This document shows positions 47,490 through 56,493 of a DNA stretch of 64,000 bases, in pieces. The position numbers and the translations under genes were made by a program. Source of the stretch: Chloroflexota bacterium (GTDB lineage: Bacteria > Chloroflexota > Dehalococcoidia > Lucifugimonadales > UBA3495); assembly GCA_028873965.1 (NCBI GenBank), contig JAPPMU010000042.1, forward strand, positions 66,383 through 130,382, read 5' to 3'. The stretch's first letter is position 1. Each line of letters begins with the position of its first letter. Under the pieces are notes generated by a model, which did no database searches, was not told the DNA's origin, and was given only the letters and a program-made list of their open reading frames with translations.

Positions 47490-48629
47490 ATGGCGGCAAC
47501 CGTCAAAGCCGGCATATCAGCTTCGCTGACCGGCCAGTTCGCTACGCAAGGACAGCAGGCGCTGGCCGGCCTGTCCGCGTGGGTCGATTACGTCAACGAT
47601 CAGGGCGGCCTCACCGTGGCCGGGGAAAAACGTCCGGTTACTCTGGTTAGCTATGACGATGGCAGCACGGCGGACGCGACGCGCCGAGCCACGGAACGGC
47701 TCATCACCGACGACAAGGTTGACCTGCTGTTCGGGCCGTATTCCGCGGGTCTCACTACGGCGGCCGCGGAAGTCGCCGAGACCCACGGCAGGGTGGTGTG
47801 GAACCACGGCGGCGCCGGCGACGCGCACTACGCCCGCGGGTTTCGCAAGGTGATCAGCGTCCTGACGCCGGCCGACCAATACTTGGTCGGGGCACCGCAG
47901 TTGGTCCGGCACGCCAACCCCGAGGCAAGCCGGCTGGTGATACTTCGCATCGACACGGGCGCGTTTGCCCGGCTGGTGGCGCGGGGAGCCGAAACGGCGG
48001 CTCACGAATTGGGTTTCACCACGGCGCTGGATCTGCGCTACCGGCCGACGCAGGTGAGTTTCACTGAAATTGCCCGCCACGTGGCTGAGCAGGAGCCGGA
48101 CCTCGTGGTAAGCGTCGGCCGCATTCGTCACGACCTGGGTACGGCCCGGGCGTTGGCCAGGCTGCCGAACCGGAACAACATCGGGCTGGCCGTGGTGATA
48201 GCCGCTCCCATAGGTGGATTTGAGGAGGCGCTGGGCGGTAGCGCGGACGGATTCGTCGGTCCCAGCCAATGGGAACCGGCCTTCAGCATCCCGACGCCGG
48301 ACGTGGGGCCGGATGCCGCCGAGGCACTGCGGATGCTGAACGATGCGGCCGAGAACGCAGGCGTGCCCATCGACTATCCGATGGCGCAAGCCATGGCGGC
48401 TGGTCTGGTCGCCGAGCGGTGCGTTGCCGTGGCAGGCGATCTGGACGACGACGCGCTCCTGGGCGTGGCGGTGGACGCAGACTTCACGACGTTCTACGGG
48501 CGCTTCAAGATTGACGAGTCCGGCCGCCAAATCGGCAGGTCGGTTGCGTTGATTCAGCGTCAGAACGGCCGCAAAGTGGTGGTATGGCCGCAGGAGTTGG
48601 CCGAAGGGGAGTTGCAATACCCGTTCTGA
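47490..48629 (+). CDS. LivJ/LivK-like periplasmic-binding-fold protein lacking signal peptide
   Basis: MAATVKAGISASLTGQFATQGQQALAGLSAWVDYVNDQGGL..., LLFGPYSAGLTTAAAEVAE; starts directly at the mature fold. Confidence 0.82.
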   Translation: MAATVKAGISASLTGQFATQGQQALAGLSAWVDYVNDQGGLTVAGEKRPVTLVSYDDGSTADATRRATERLITDDKVDLLFGPYSAGLTTAAAEVAETHGRVVWNHGGAGDAHYARGFRKVISVLTPADQYLVGAPQLVRHANPEASRLVILRIDTGAFARLVARGAETAAHELGFTTALDLRYRPTQVSFTEIARHVAEQEPDLVVSVGRIRHDLGTARALARLPNRNNIGLAVVIAAPIGGFEEALGGSADGFVGPSQWEPAFSIPTPDVGPDAAEALRMLNDAAENAGVPIDYPMAQAMAAGLVAERCVAVAGDLDDDALLGVAVDADFTTFYGRFKIDESGRQIGRSVALIQRQNGRKVVVWPQELAEGELQYPF

Positions 48630-48635
48630 GTTAAC

Positions 48636-48668
48636 CAAGCCGACGGAAGGCGTCCTCCCGTCGGCTTG
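48636..48668. terminator. hairpin between convergent genes
   Basis: CAAGCCGACGG...CCGTCGGCTTG. Confidence 0.65.
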
Positions 48669-48691
48669 TTGCGTTAGAAGGGTCTGTCGGG

Positions 48692-49081
48692 TTAGTCAGG
48701 GCGCTGGATGATTTCCAGGCTGACCTTGTCAGGCGCCTCCACGAACATCACCTGGGACCCGGACGGCATGGTCCACGGTTCGCAGATAATGTTGGCCCCA
48801 TTGGACTTGAACCGCTCGAAAGCCCCCTGGATATCGTCGGTCTGGAAGCCGAAATGGTCCAGGCCAAAGCGCGGGTGGGTGGACCCGGGCACGGCGTTTT
48901 CGCCCTCGGCTTCGCCCGAAACGGTGAGCAAAGGCTGGCCGTTCAGTTCCAGGGTGTGGGAAATCGTGTTGGACAGCGGCCTGGTGGAAACGATTTCCGC
49001 GCCGAAGTTGTCAACGTAGAACTTGGCGGCGTTGTCCGGATCTTCGCTCCGCAGGTGCAGGTGGTTACAAACAAAAGCCAT
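48692..49081 (-). CDS. VOC family protein
   Basis: MAFVCNHLHLRSEDPDNAAKFYVDNFGAEIV...FGLDHFGFQTDDI. Confidence 0.88.
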   Translation of the reverse strand: MAFVCNHLHLRSEDPDNAAKFYVDNFGAEIVSTRPLSNTISHTLELNGQPLLTVSGEAEGENAVPGSTHPRFGLDHFGFQTDDIQGAFERFKSNGANIICEPWTMPSGSQVMFVEAPDKVSLEIIQRPD

Positions 49082-49132
49082 AATCGCTTTCCTCCTTGAA
49101 TTGTTGTGGCTGAGAGAATCTGGTCCGGTTGA

Positions 49133-49987
49133 TTACCCGAGATAATCGGCAATCTGCTGGTCGTAGTCGTCCTTTCGGGTGACCTGGGCGATCAGATCGG
49201 CCGAGGCGCACTGGTCGCGCAGGTCGCCCGGGGCCACGCCGTCGCGCAGAGCCTTCATGACATCGTACACGGCCTTGATGGACGCCTGGAACGAAAGGTG
49301 GCCCTGCAAGGCCACGCGGACGCCGTTCTGGCCCAGCCATGCCTTGTCCGACAACTCGCCGCCGGCTCCGCCGAGGAGCAGCGGAATGTTCAGCTCGGCG
49401 TTCACCGCTTCCACCTGCTCCCTGGTGCTGGCGCCGGCCAGGAAGATCGCGTCCACGCCGGCGGCCTCGTATGCCTTGACCCGGCGCAGGCACTCGTCGA
49501 GCCCTTCGCTCAGGCTGCTGGTGCGGCCGGCAACCACCGTGTTGGGATCGTTGCGGCCGGAGAGGGCGGCCTTCATCTTGCCCACGCCTTCTTCCAGCGA
49601 AATGTAGCGCGGGCCGTCACCGAACTGCATCGGCAGCACGGTATCCTCGATGGTGAGGGCCGCCACTCCGGATGCCTCCAGCTCTTCGACCGTGCGCTTG
49701 ACGCTCAGGGCGTTGCCGTAGCCGTGGTCGGCGTCGACCATCAGCGGCAGCGTGCCGGCGCGGCAGATGCGGTAGATCTGCTGGGCAAACTCGCTGAGGG
49801 TGAGCACGACGTAGTCGGGGGCGCCGAGCACCGTGCCGCTGGCGATGGAGCCGGCGAACATGCCGACCTCGAAGCCCAGGTCCTCGGCGACACGGGCCGA
49901 AATCGGGTCAAACACGGAGCCGGGATGCACGCAAACATCGCCGGCCAGAACGGCTCGATACCGCTCCCGTCGCTTGGTGTAATCCAT
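49133..49987 (-). CDS. isocitrate lyase/PEP mutase superfamily protein
   Basis: VHPGSVFDPISARVAEDLGFEVGMFAGS, PLMVDADHGYGNALSVKRTVEELEASGVAALTIEDTVLP. Confidence 0.88.
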   Translation of the reverse strand: MDYTKRRERYRAVLAGDVCVHPGSVFDPISARVAEDLGFEVGMFAGSIASGTVLGAPDYVVLTLSEFAQQIYRICRAGTLPLMVDADHGYGNALSVKRTVEELEASGVAALTIEDTVLPMQFGDGPRYISLEEGVGKMKAALSGRNDPNTVVAGRTSSLSEGLDECLRRVKAYEAAGVDAIFLAGASTREQVEAVNAELNIPLLLGGAGGELSDKAWLGQNGVRVALQGHLSFQASIKAVYDVMKALRDGVAPGDLRDQCASADLIAQVTRKDDYDQQIADYLG

Positions 49988-50148
49988 AAACTCTTGGCTC
50001 CTTTGATGGGGCGATTGAGGGTGACCGGTGACGGTGTGCTAACATCCGCCGCGTGTATTCTAACCAATTCGTGCGGGGGCGCAACATGCGGGTCGGGCTC
50101 CGGGGAGCCGTCGGCAACGGCCGGCGATAGCGCGGCGCCAGCGATGAG

Positions 50149-51018
50149 ATGACCACGATAATCGGCGTCGACTTCAGCGGCCACCGGGACGACCGCAACA
50201 CCTGGATGGCATCGGGGAAGCTCACTGGCGATGACGCGCTGCTTTTGGACAGCGTGCAACCGGTGCGGCGCGAAGATCTCTACGACTTCCTGGGCGATAT
50301 TCCGACTCCGGCGGTGGCAGCGTTGGACTTCCCGTTTGGCGTGCCCCGGGCGTTTGCCGAGTTCCTGTCGGGCGGGGCGCCTCCTCGGGACATGGCCGAT
50401 ATCTGGCAGATGGTTTCCAGCCTGACGTCGGCCGAATTCGTCACCAGGCGGGACCAATTCGTGGGACAACGGCCTGATCTGCCGCTCTCCCAACGTGAAC
50501 CCAAGCGCGCCGGCGACCTGGCGTATCACCGGGAAAGCTATTCACCACTGCATACCGTCAACCCCAACATGCTGCCAATGACCTACGAGGGTATAAGAAT
50601 GCTGCAGCGGTGGCGTCAAGAGCGCCCCGACCGCTGGCATGTGCCGCCAATGGAACCCACAGGTTCCGCAACGGACCGGGTGACGCTCCTGGAACTGATG
50701 CCGGGGGCGCTGCTCAAATCCATCGGGTTGCCGTACAAGGGCTACAAGAAGGGACGTTCCGCGCTGGAACGGCGCGACCAAATCCTGGGGCGCCTGGCCG
50801 AGGCATCCGGCGTTGACTTGCCCAATCTGGACCGCGGCCGCATGGCGTGCCGCGCCAACGACGACTGCCTGGATGCGGTGGTTGCGGCAGTCGGGGCAGC
50901 GGCGTGGGCCAGGAACGCATCCCGATTTCACCACCCCAACAGCGATGAACTGGCGGACGCCGAACTGGAAGGATGGATTTACGTACCGAGAACCGCTCAG
51001 GTAGGCGGCTCAGCCTGA
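50149..51018 (+). CDS. DUF429-like RNase-H-fold protein
   Basis: TTIIGVDFSGHRDDRNTWMA..., AALDFPFGVPRAFAEFL, NDDCLDAVVAAVGAAAWA. Confidence 0.6.
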   Translation: MTTIIGVDFSGHRDDRNTWMASGKLTGDDALLLDSVQPVRREDLYDFLGDIPTPAVAALDFPFGVPRAFAEFLSGGAPPRDMADIWQMVSSLTSAEFVTRRDQFVGQRPDLPLSQREPKRAGDLAYHRESYSPLHTVNPNMLPMTYEGIRMLQRWRQERPDRWHVPPMEPTGSATDRVTLLELMPGALLKSIGLPYKGYKKGRSALERRDQILGRLAEASGVDLPNLDRGRMACRANDDCLDAVVAAVGAAAWARNASRFHHPNSDELADAELEGWIYVPRTAQVGGSA

Positions 51019-51711
51019 CCGGCGGCCGCGCAGTAACATCACCAACCCAATGGCCAGGCCGGCTCCGACCAATTGCATGACGATGAAAACCGGCGCCGAG
51101 GCCGGATGGATCCCGGCGAAGGTGTCCGAAAACATGCGGGCTACCGTCACTGCGGGGTTGGCGAAACTGGTGGAGGAGGTGAAGAAGTACGCCGCGCCGA
51201 TGTAAGCGCCGACCGCCACTGGTATGACCGCCGCTCGATGCCTGGGGATGAGAAAGATTACAAACAGCAGTCCCAGGGTGGCGATAACTTCCGCGAGCCA
51301 CAGGTCGGGGCCAGTGCGCGCCTTGGTCGACCAGGTCACCGGAGGCAACGCGAACATCAGGTTGGCCAGGACGGCGCCCGCGATCCCGCCGACGACCTGG
51401 GCTCCCACGTAGGCGATGCCTTCCCGAATCGGCCGTCGGTGCAGGACGACGTCGGCTAGCGTCACCGCCGGGTTGAAGTGCGCACCGGACACCGGTCCGA
51501 AGGCCCAGATGAGCGCCATCAGGGCGAACGCGGTGGCGACGGCGTTTTCAAAAAGCTGCAGGCCAACGTCGCCGGGACTGAGTCGTTGTGCAGCGATGCC
51601 GCTGCCGATCACCGCCATCAGCAGAAAAGCGGTCCCCACTGCCTCCGCAAGGAGCCGCCGACCTAGCGCGGGCAAGGATAATCTCCTTGAGAACGGCGGT
51701 CCGACAGGCAT
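51010..51711 (-). CDS. MIP/aquaporin family protein
   Basis: FGPVSGAHFNPAVTLAD and SSTSFANPAVTVARMFSDTFAGI dual NPA motifs. Confidence 0.93.
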   Translation of the reverse strand: MPVGPPFSRRLSLPALGRRLLAEAVGTAFLLMAVIGSGIAAQRLSPGDVGLQLFENAVATAFALMALIWAFGPVSGAHFNPAVTLADVVLHRRPIREGIAYVGAQVVGGIAGAVLANLMFALPPVTWSTKARTGPDLWLAEVIATLGLLFVIFLIPRHRAAVIPVAVGAYIGAAYFFTSSTSFANPAVTVARMFSDTFAGIHPASAPVFIVMQLVGAGLAIGLVMLLRGRRSG

Positions 51712-51713
51712 AG

Positions 51714-51738
51714 AAAAAGGGCGGAAAATCCGCCCCTC
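51714..51738 (-). terminator. Rho-independent terminator-like hairpin
   Basis: minus strand GGGGCGGA-TTT-TCCGCCC TTTTTCT. Confidence 0.6.
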
Positions 51739-51894
51739 AGATCGGCCCGGGCCAGCGCCATGTCACCATAGTAGATCATGGGGAAAGAGTCTAACTGCGG
51801 GTCGCGCGATGGTCAACCGCGCGCGTTGACGCTCCGGGCCGGCGCTTACTATAATCCGGGACATCAACAGCCAAGTGAAGAGGTACCCGCAGCA

Positions 51895-52197
51895 ATGAAC
51901 CTGAAGACTGGACAACGTTACGTGGGCCCCGGCGGCGCTGAGATGATAGTCAGCAAGGCCAGCGGAGAGGGCGACCTGACCGATGGGGACGTTCCCCTGC
52001 AAATCAAGGGGGCCAGCGTCGATTTCGGAAGCGCGTCCACCGCCGAGGACGCGCCCGAGGTGACCATGGGCAAGCGGCTGACGTCGCCGGACGGGAGCGT
52101 GTCCGTGTTGATTACCAAGGCGGGCAAATGCGACCTGCGGTTGAACGGCGAGCCGATGGAGTTGCAGGAGGCCAAGCAGCTGCCATCGTCTGACTAA
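51895..52197 (+). CDS. small hypothetical protein
   Basis: MNLKTGQRYVGPGGAEMIVSKASGEGDLTDGDVPLQI...; followed by strong terminator. Confidence 0.6.
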   Translation: MNLKTGQRYVGPGGAEMIVSKASGEGDLTDGDVPLQIKGASVDFGSASTAEDAPEVTMGKRLTSPDGSVSVLITKAGKCDLRLNGEPMELQEAKQLPSSD

Positions 52198-52222
52198 CCC
52201 CCGTTCACGACCCTGAAAGCGA

Positions 52223-52247
52223 AAGGGCGGGTGTGCGACCCGCCCTT
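52223..52247 (+). terminator. terminator hairpin
   Basis: AAGGGCGGGT-gtgcg-ACCCGCCCTT CATTGTTT. Confidence 0.7.
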
Positions 52248-52398
52248 CATTGTTTCGCTGCGAATATCTCCGCCAACCAAAGGATATTCCGGCGGGCAGG
52301 CGTAATCTGCGAGCTCACGAGAGTAGTCGCAGGGGTCTTTGGCGATAGCCCGATCCTTTGTCGTTCCCACCATCCCAACAACGGTGTCGGCTACCGGA

Positions 52399-52821
52399 TT
52401 ATTCCGTTGGGTCGGGGTTGGGCGGGTGATTGCCGTTGCGTTCGCGCAGGAGTTGGATGAGGGCTTCGGTGGTTCTTTCGTAGCTTTCGCGGAAGCGCTC
52501 CAGCTCAGCGAGGTAGCGGTCGGCCCGTTCCCGTTCCTGCTGAATTACGACTTCGGCGGCTGCCGCTTTGGCCGTGGCGACCGCGGCCTCGGCTATGGCG
52601 TTGTCAGCGCGTTTGCGCTCCTGGTCGAGGCGGTTGTCTTTGAGGAAGCCGATTACCATGATGATGGTCCCTATGGTTACGCCGGACAGGTTGGCGGCAA
52701 GCGCACCCAGCGGATGGCCTATCGGAAGGTAGGCTTGCAGCAATTGCAGCGCGGTTGAGGTTGAGGCGCCGATCAGGATAACAGCCAACGCCAGCGCGTA
52801 GTATTTGATATTCTGCCACAT
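52399..52821 (-). CDS. hypothetical membrane protein with coiled coil
   Basis: MWQNIKYYALALAVILIGASTSTALQLL..., second TM, then ERKRADNAIAEAAVATAKAAAAE coiled coil. Confidence 0.5.
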   Translation of the reverse strand: MWQNIKYYALALAVILIGASTSTALQLLQAYLPIGHPLGALAANLSGVTIGTIIMVIGFLKDNRLDQERKRADNAIAEAAVATAKAAAAEVVIQQERERADRYLAELERFRESYERTTEALIQLLRERNGNHPPNPDPTE

Positions 52822-52855
52822 CCGAGCGGCACGAAGGAAGGATGATTTCGCCCTC

Positions 52856-52986
52856 ACGCGTACCCAGTTTGTCATCGCGAGGAGCGCAGCGACGTGGCGA
52901 TCTCGTTGCTGAAAGGGACCCCGTGACTCGCACGAGATTGCCGCGCTACGCTCGCAATGACGGTTCGAGTGAAACTGGGTACACGT
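52856..52986. mobile_element. MITE-like element with TIRs (VIASVARQS-type repeat)
   Basis: ACGCGTACCCAGTTT...AAACTGGGTACACGT TIRs around GTCATCGCGAGGAGCGCAGCG...CGCTACGCTCGCAATGAC. Confidence 0.7.
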
Positions 52987-53050
52987 GAGTGATTTCGCCC
53001 CGCCGTTCTCTGCGATTGAACGGCGGAGCGGTGTTCAGGCTTTTGCCGGC

Positions 53051-54121
53051 CTACAGGAAGTGCGGGATGACGTACTTCCCGAAGAGGCGGATGCTGTTCA
53101 TGATATTGCTGTGGGGCAGGTTGCCCATCTGCATGAAGCAGAGGATCTGGTCCACGCCGGCCTCCCGGTACTTCTCCAGGGTTTTGATGACCGTTTCGGG
53201 AGACCCCATGGCGAAGGCGCCCGACTCGATGTGGTCGTCGGCAGTCTTGTCGACGCGCTCTTCCTGGACGGCGTTGACTGCGAAGCGATAGCTCTCCGGC
53301 ACGTCGCGGCCGGCCCAGGGCGCATAGAGCTCCTCGGCCTTGCCGACGAACCACTCGCCTTCCCGGGCGGCGGCCGCGTAGGCTTCCTCGTCGGTGTCGG
53401 CCACGTGGACCATGCACAGAGCCGCGATGTTGTCGTTGACCTTGCGGCCGATGGGATTGGCGCTCTTTGCCGCGTCGCGGTAAATCTGCACTCGTTCAAC
53501 CAGCTGCTCGTGTCCGCCCAGGTTGAAGCAGAGCACGCCCACGCCCATAGATCCCGCCTCGCCGAAGGACGCCGGCTGGCTGCATGCCATCCACAGCGGC
53601 GGGTGCGGGTCCTGGACCGGCTTGGGTATCACTGACCGCGGCGGGATGTTATAGAACTCGCCGGAGTGGGTGAACGGGTCCTCGGTCCACATGCGCGGGA
53701 TCATTTCTATGGCCTCGCGCCACTGGGCCTTGGTGGTCTCCGGGTCGACCTCGAAGCCGTCCATCTCAATGAGCGTGGTGGAGCGGCCGGTTCCCAGGTC
53801 CATGCGGCCGTCGCTGACGATGTCCAGCACTGCCGCGCGCTCGGCGACGCGCACCGGGTGGTTGTACGCCCCGGGCAGCAGGGCGACGGCGTGACCGATG
53901 CGGATGCGCTTGGTGCGCTGGGAGATGGCGCCGTACAGCACCTCGGGCGCGGAGCAGTGGGAGAACTCCCGCAGGAAGTGGTGCTCCACCGTCCAGAAAT
54001 AGTCGAAGCCCACGTCGTCGGCCAGCTCAACCTGGGCCATGACCTGCTTGTACCGCTCGGCCTCAATGCCCGGGTAATGGGGCTCGGGAACCTGGATTTC
54101 GTACATCAATCCGAATTTCAT
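53051..54121 (-). CDS. LLM class flavin-dependent oxidoreductase
   Basis: MKFGLMYEIQVPEPHYPGIEAERYKQVMAQVELADDVGFDYFWTVEHHFLREFSHCSAPEVLYGAISQRT, GRMDLGTGRSTT. Confidence 0.93.
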   Translation of the reverse strand: MKFGLMYEIQVPEPHYPGIEAERYKQVMAQVELADDVGFDYFWTVEHHFLREFSHCSAPEVLYGAISQRTKRIRIGHAVALLPGAYNHPVRVAERAAVLDIVSDGRMDLGTGRSTTLIEMDGFEVDPETTKAQWREAIEMIPRMWTEDPFTHSGEFYNIPPRSVIPKPVQDPHPPLWMACSQPASFGEAGSMGVGVLCFNLGGHEQLVERVQIYRDAAKSANPIGRKVNDNIAALCMVHVADTDEEAYAAAAREGEWFVGKAEELYAPWAGRDVPESYRFAVNAVQEERVDKTADDHIESGAFAMGSPETVIKTLEKYREAGVDQILCFMQMGNLPHSNIMNSIRLFGKYVIPHFL

Positions 54122-54311
54122 AAAGCGCGCTCCTCTGACCACAAGCTCAGATTGCCGAGGCTATGGTCGGGTGGGTGTGTGCCGCGAATGTTACCACAGG
54201 GGGCAATTTCACCGGCGCCAGGGCAAAATCGGCTGCATTGCCCGCCGATATGCCTTCGTGTAGTATGATCTCACGTATATATAATATAGATACGCGATGG
54301 AGGATTTCTCG

Positions 54312-54551
54312 ATGCCAGCTAAAACCCGCGTCGCGACGTGGGGCTCCAGCCTCGCGATACGCATCCCTAAACCGATCGCCGAGCAATGGGGTGTCCAGGA
54401 GGGGTCGGCAATTGAAATCGTACCGGACGGCGACACCCTGATGCTCAGAAAACAGGTTTACGACCTGACTTCGCTCCTCGATCAGGTCACGCCGGATAAC
54501 CTCCATGAAGAGATGAACACTGGGACACCACAAGGGAAAGAGGAGTGGTAG
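54312..54551 (+). CDS. mazE: MazE/AbrB family antitoxin
   Basis: TRVATWGSSLAIRIPKPIAEQWGVQEGSAIEIVPDGDTLMLRK. Confidence 0.9.
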   Translation: MPAKTRVATWGSSLAIRIPKPIAEQWGVQEGSAIEIVPDGDTLMLRKQVYDLTSLLDQVTPDNLHEEMNTGTPQGKEEW

Positions 54552-54886
54552 CCGACGAATACGTCCCGGACCGGGGCGACATAGTCTGGATGAGTTTCAC
54601 TCCCCAAGCGGGGCACGAACAAGCCGGGCACAGACCGGCGCTGGTAGTCAGCCCACAGCAATACAATGCAGTCACCAGCCTCGCGCTGTGCTGTCCCATT
54701 ACATCACAAGTCAAAGGCTATCCATTTGAGGTTTCTTTGCCCCCGGCAAGCCCGATCACGGGCGTGGTGCTGGCGGACCAAATCAAGAGCTTGGACTGGC
54801 GAGCCAGGGGCGCACGGTTCGAGTGCCGTTGCAGCAGCGCAGTGATTAGCGAGGTGATCGGAAAGGTGGGGACGCTGCTGGCTTGA
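54545..54886 (+). CDS. mazF: MazF family endoribonuclease toxin
   Basis: YVPDRGDIVWMSFTPQAGHEQAGHRPALVVSPQQYN, CPITSQVKGYPFEV, ADQIKSLDWRAR. Confidence 0.93.
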   Translation: MVADEYVPDRGDIVWMSFTPQAGHEQAGHRPALVVSPQQYNAVTSLALCCPITSQVKGYPFEVSLPPASPITGVVLADQIKSLDWRARGARFECRCSSAVISEVIGKVGTLLA

Positions 54887-54924
54887 CGTGCCTCTGCTGA
54901 CCCATGTGATTGTCGGCTGGTTTG

Positions 54925-55269
54925 CTAGTCGGTAATCTTGTTGCCTCCAGCCCAAACGGGAATATCGTCAAGGGTAATGCGGGGAGTGATTTGGGCGGCG
55001 ATGGTTGCGCCGTGCTTGCGTTCCGCGGTCCACACGTCGTGAGCATCCTGCATATCCATCCAGAAACGCGGCGTAGTGCCGAAGTAGCGGCCCAGACGCA
55101 AGGCAAGTTCCGCCGTCACGCCGCTGCGCTGTGCCAGAAGCTCTTCCGCAGCGCCGGCAGGCAAAGCCAGCGCGGCGTCAAACTCGGTGGGAGACAATGC
55201 CAGTTCTGCCAGTTCTACAGACAGGATCGCGCCCGGATGAGAGGGCGGAGTTTCATTTTCGCTGCTCAT
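54925..55269 (-). CDS. higA: HigA family antitoxin
   Basis: PPSHPGAILSVELAELALSPTEFDAALALPAGAAEELLAQRSGVTAELALRLGRYFGTTPRFWMDMQDAHDV. Confidence 0.9.
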   Translation of the reverse strand: MSSENETPPSHPGAILSVELAELALSPTEFDAALALPAGAAEELLAQRSGVTAELALRLGRYFGTTPRFWMDMQDAHDVWTAERKHGATIAAQITPRITLDDIPVWAGGNKITD

Positions 55270-55279
55270 GCCGTCTCCG

Positions 55280-55558
55280 TCAGTGATAATCCACTATTTC
55301 GACATCGTAAGCATCGCCATCATACCAGCGAAAGCAGATGCGCCATTGACGGTTGATGCGGATGCTATGTTGACCAGCTCGGTTGCCGGAAAGGGCTTCC
55401 AGGCGATTGCCGCGCCGCGAGTTCAGCTGTCGTAACGATCTGGCGGCATCCAGCTCGACGAGTTTATCGTACGCCCGCTCAGCAAACCCATGGTAGGCCA
55501 GCACTCGCTCGCCGTGGAACAGCCGATCAGTGTCCCGGTCGTGGAAGCTCCGGATCAT
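55280..55558 (-). CDS. higB: HigB family toxin
   Basis: MIRSFHDRDTDRLFHGERV...AARSLRQLNSRRGNRLEALSGNRAGQHSIRINRQWRICFRW. Confidence 0.93.
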   Translation of the reverse strand: MIRSFHDRDTDRLFHGERVLAYHGFAERAYDKLVELDAARSLRQLNSRRGNRLEALSGNRAGQHSIRINRQWRICFRWYDGDAYDVEIVDYH

Positions 55559-55929
55559 TGGCCGGCGACTTTTCTATCGCCATAGTCAGACTTCTTATAA
55601 GGATTTTCGCTGGCTCCGGGAAGCGGAATGATCTGATCAATGATGGTAGTGCCATGTTTGCGCTCGGCGATTTTCAGGTCGTATTGCCCTTGGATACCCA
55701 GCCAGGACCCAGCGTCGCCGCACATATAGTGCGACAGGCGCAGGGCCAACTCCGGGGTCATGCTGGCCTGTTCCGCCACCAGTGCAGCGGTAGTCCCGGC
55801 CGGCACGGCCAGGGCGGCGTCCAATTCGGCAGGAGACATCCCCCATTCCTCCAGGTCCTCGGCAATATACACGCCAGGATGGATGGGAGGCATACCATCC
55901 TTGAAGGGCGGATTTTTCTCGATAATCAT
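55555..55929 (-). CDS. second HigA-like antitoxin, upstream of higB
   Basis: PPIHPGVYIAEDLEEWGMSPAELDAALAVPAGTTAALVAEQASMTPELALRLSHYMCGDAGSWLGIQGQYDL; 4 nt overlap with higB. Confidence 0.85.
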   Translation of the reverse strand: MIIEKNPPFKDGMPPIHPGVYIAEDLEEWGMSPAELDAALAVPAGTTAALVAEQASMTPELALRLSHYMCGDAGSWLGIQGQYDLKIAERKHGTTIIDQIIPLPGASENPYKKSDYGDRKVAGQ

Positions 55930-55958
55930 ATCTCAACTTCCCCGCCTATGTGATGTCA

Positions 55959-56474
55959 TCACTTGCTTTTCCGCACACGATCGGTGTCACTACTTGCTTG
56001 GAGTGTTGTGAAATCCAATTGAAGAGCGACGTTCTTGAAAGCCAGTGCCATCTCTTTGATGACATCGCTATTCTGCTCATTCACTCCCTTCAACTCAGCC
56101 TCAATTCTTGTGGCCTCTTCTCTGGTCGCTGCTTCGCAGAACCACACCAGTCTCGGATGCTTGCCATGGGTACGAGGATCTTGATTGGACAGATGAGTGC
56201 GCACCCTACCGTGCGGGCCTGTCATCGACAGTATATACACCCAAAACTGGCTGCTCCAAAGTGCTTTGGGCCAATTAGGATTGTGCTCCTGACAAATTCT
56301 TCTGCCACCTCGGCCCGGGTATGTGAACGTTGCTACAGGTTCTTTCAGGTTCAGCGCAGAAAAACAGTCTGTGCAATGCTTGGGGTATATTATCTGATGA
56401 CCGTGGAGGTTGTGTCGGGCAACTTCGTAAGAAAAATCGAACTCGTTGCCGCAGCGACGACATTTAAGCCTCAT
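55959..56474 (-). CDS. zinc-ribbon protein with possible GIY-YIG-like domain
   Basis: MRLKCRRCGNEF...KHCTDC; FWVYILSMTGPHGRVRTHL...RLVWFCEAATREEATRIEAELK. Confidence 0.5.
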   Translation of the reverse strand: MRLKCRRCGNEFDFSYEVARHNLHGHQIIYPKHCTDCFSALNLKEPVATFTYPGRGGRRICQEHNPNWPKALWSSQFWVYILSMTGPHGRVRTHLSNQDPRTHGKHPRLVWFCEAATREEATRIEAELKGVNEQNSDVIKEMALAFKNVALQLDFTTLQASSDTDRVRKSK

Positions 56475-56493
56475 TGCTCCTCTTTTGATCGCC

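Noticed and set aside
43897-49987. Phosphonate biosynthesis cluster (PEP mutase + phosphonopyruvate decarboxylase)
   Set aside because: The ICL/PEPM homologue has IEDTVLPMQFG rather than an EDKxxxxxNS PEP-mutase signature and is 4 kb away on the far side of unrelated genes
28425-51711. Arsenic resistance cluster (ArsC-like + aquaporin with ars-type motif)
   Set aside because: Genes are 22 kb apart with no ArsR/ArsB/ArsM; co-function unsupported
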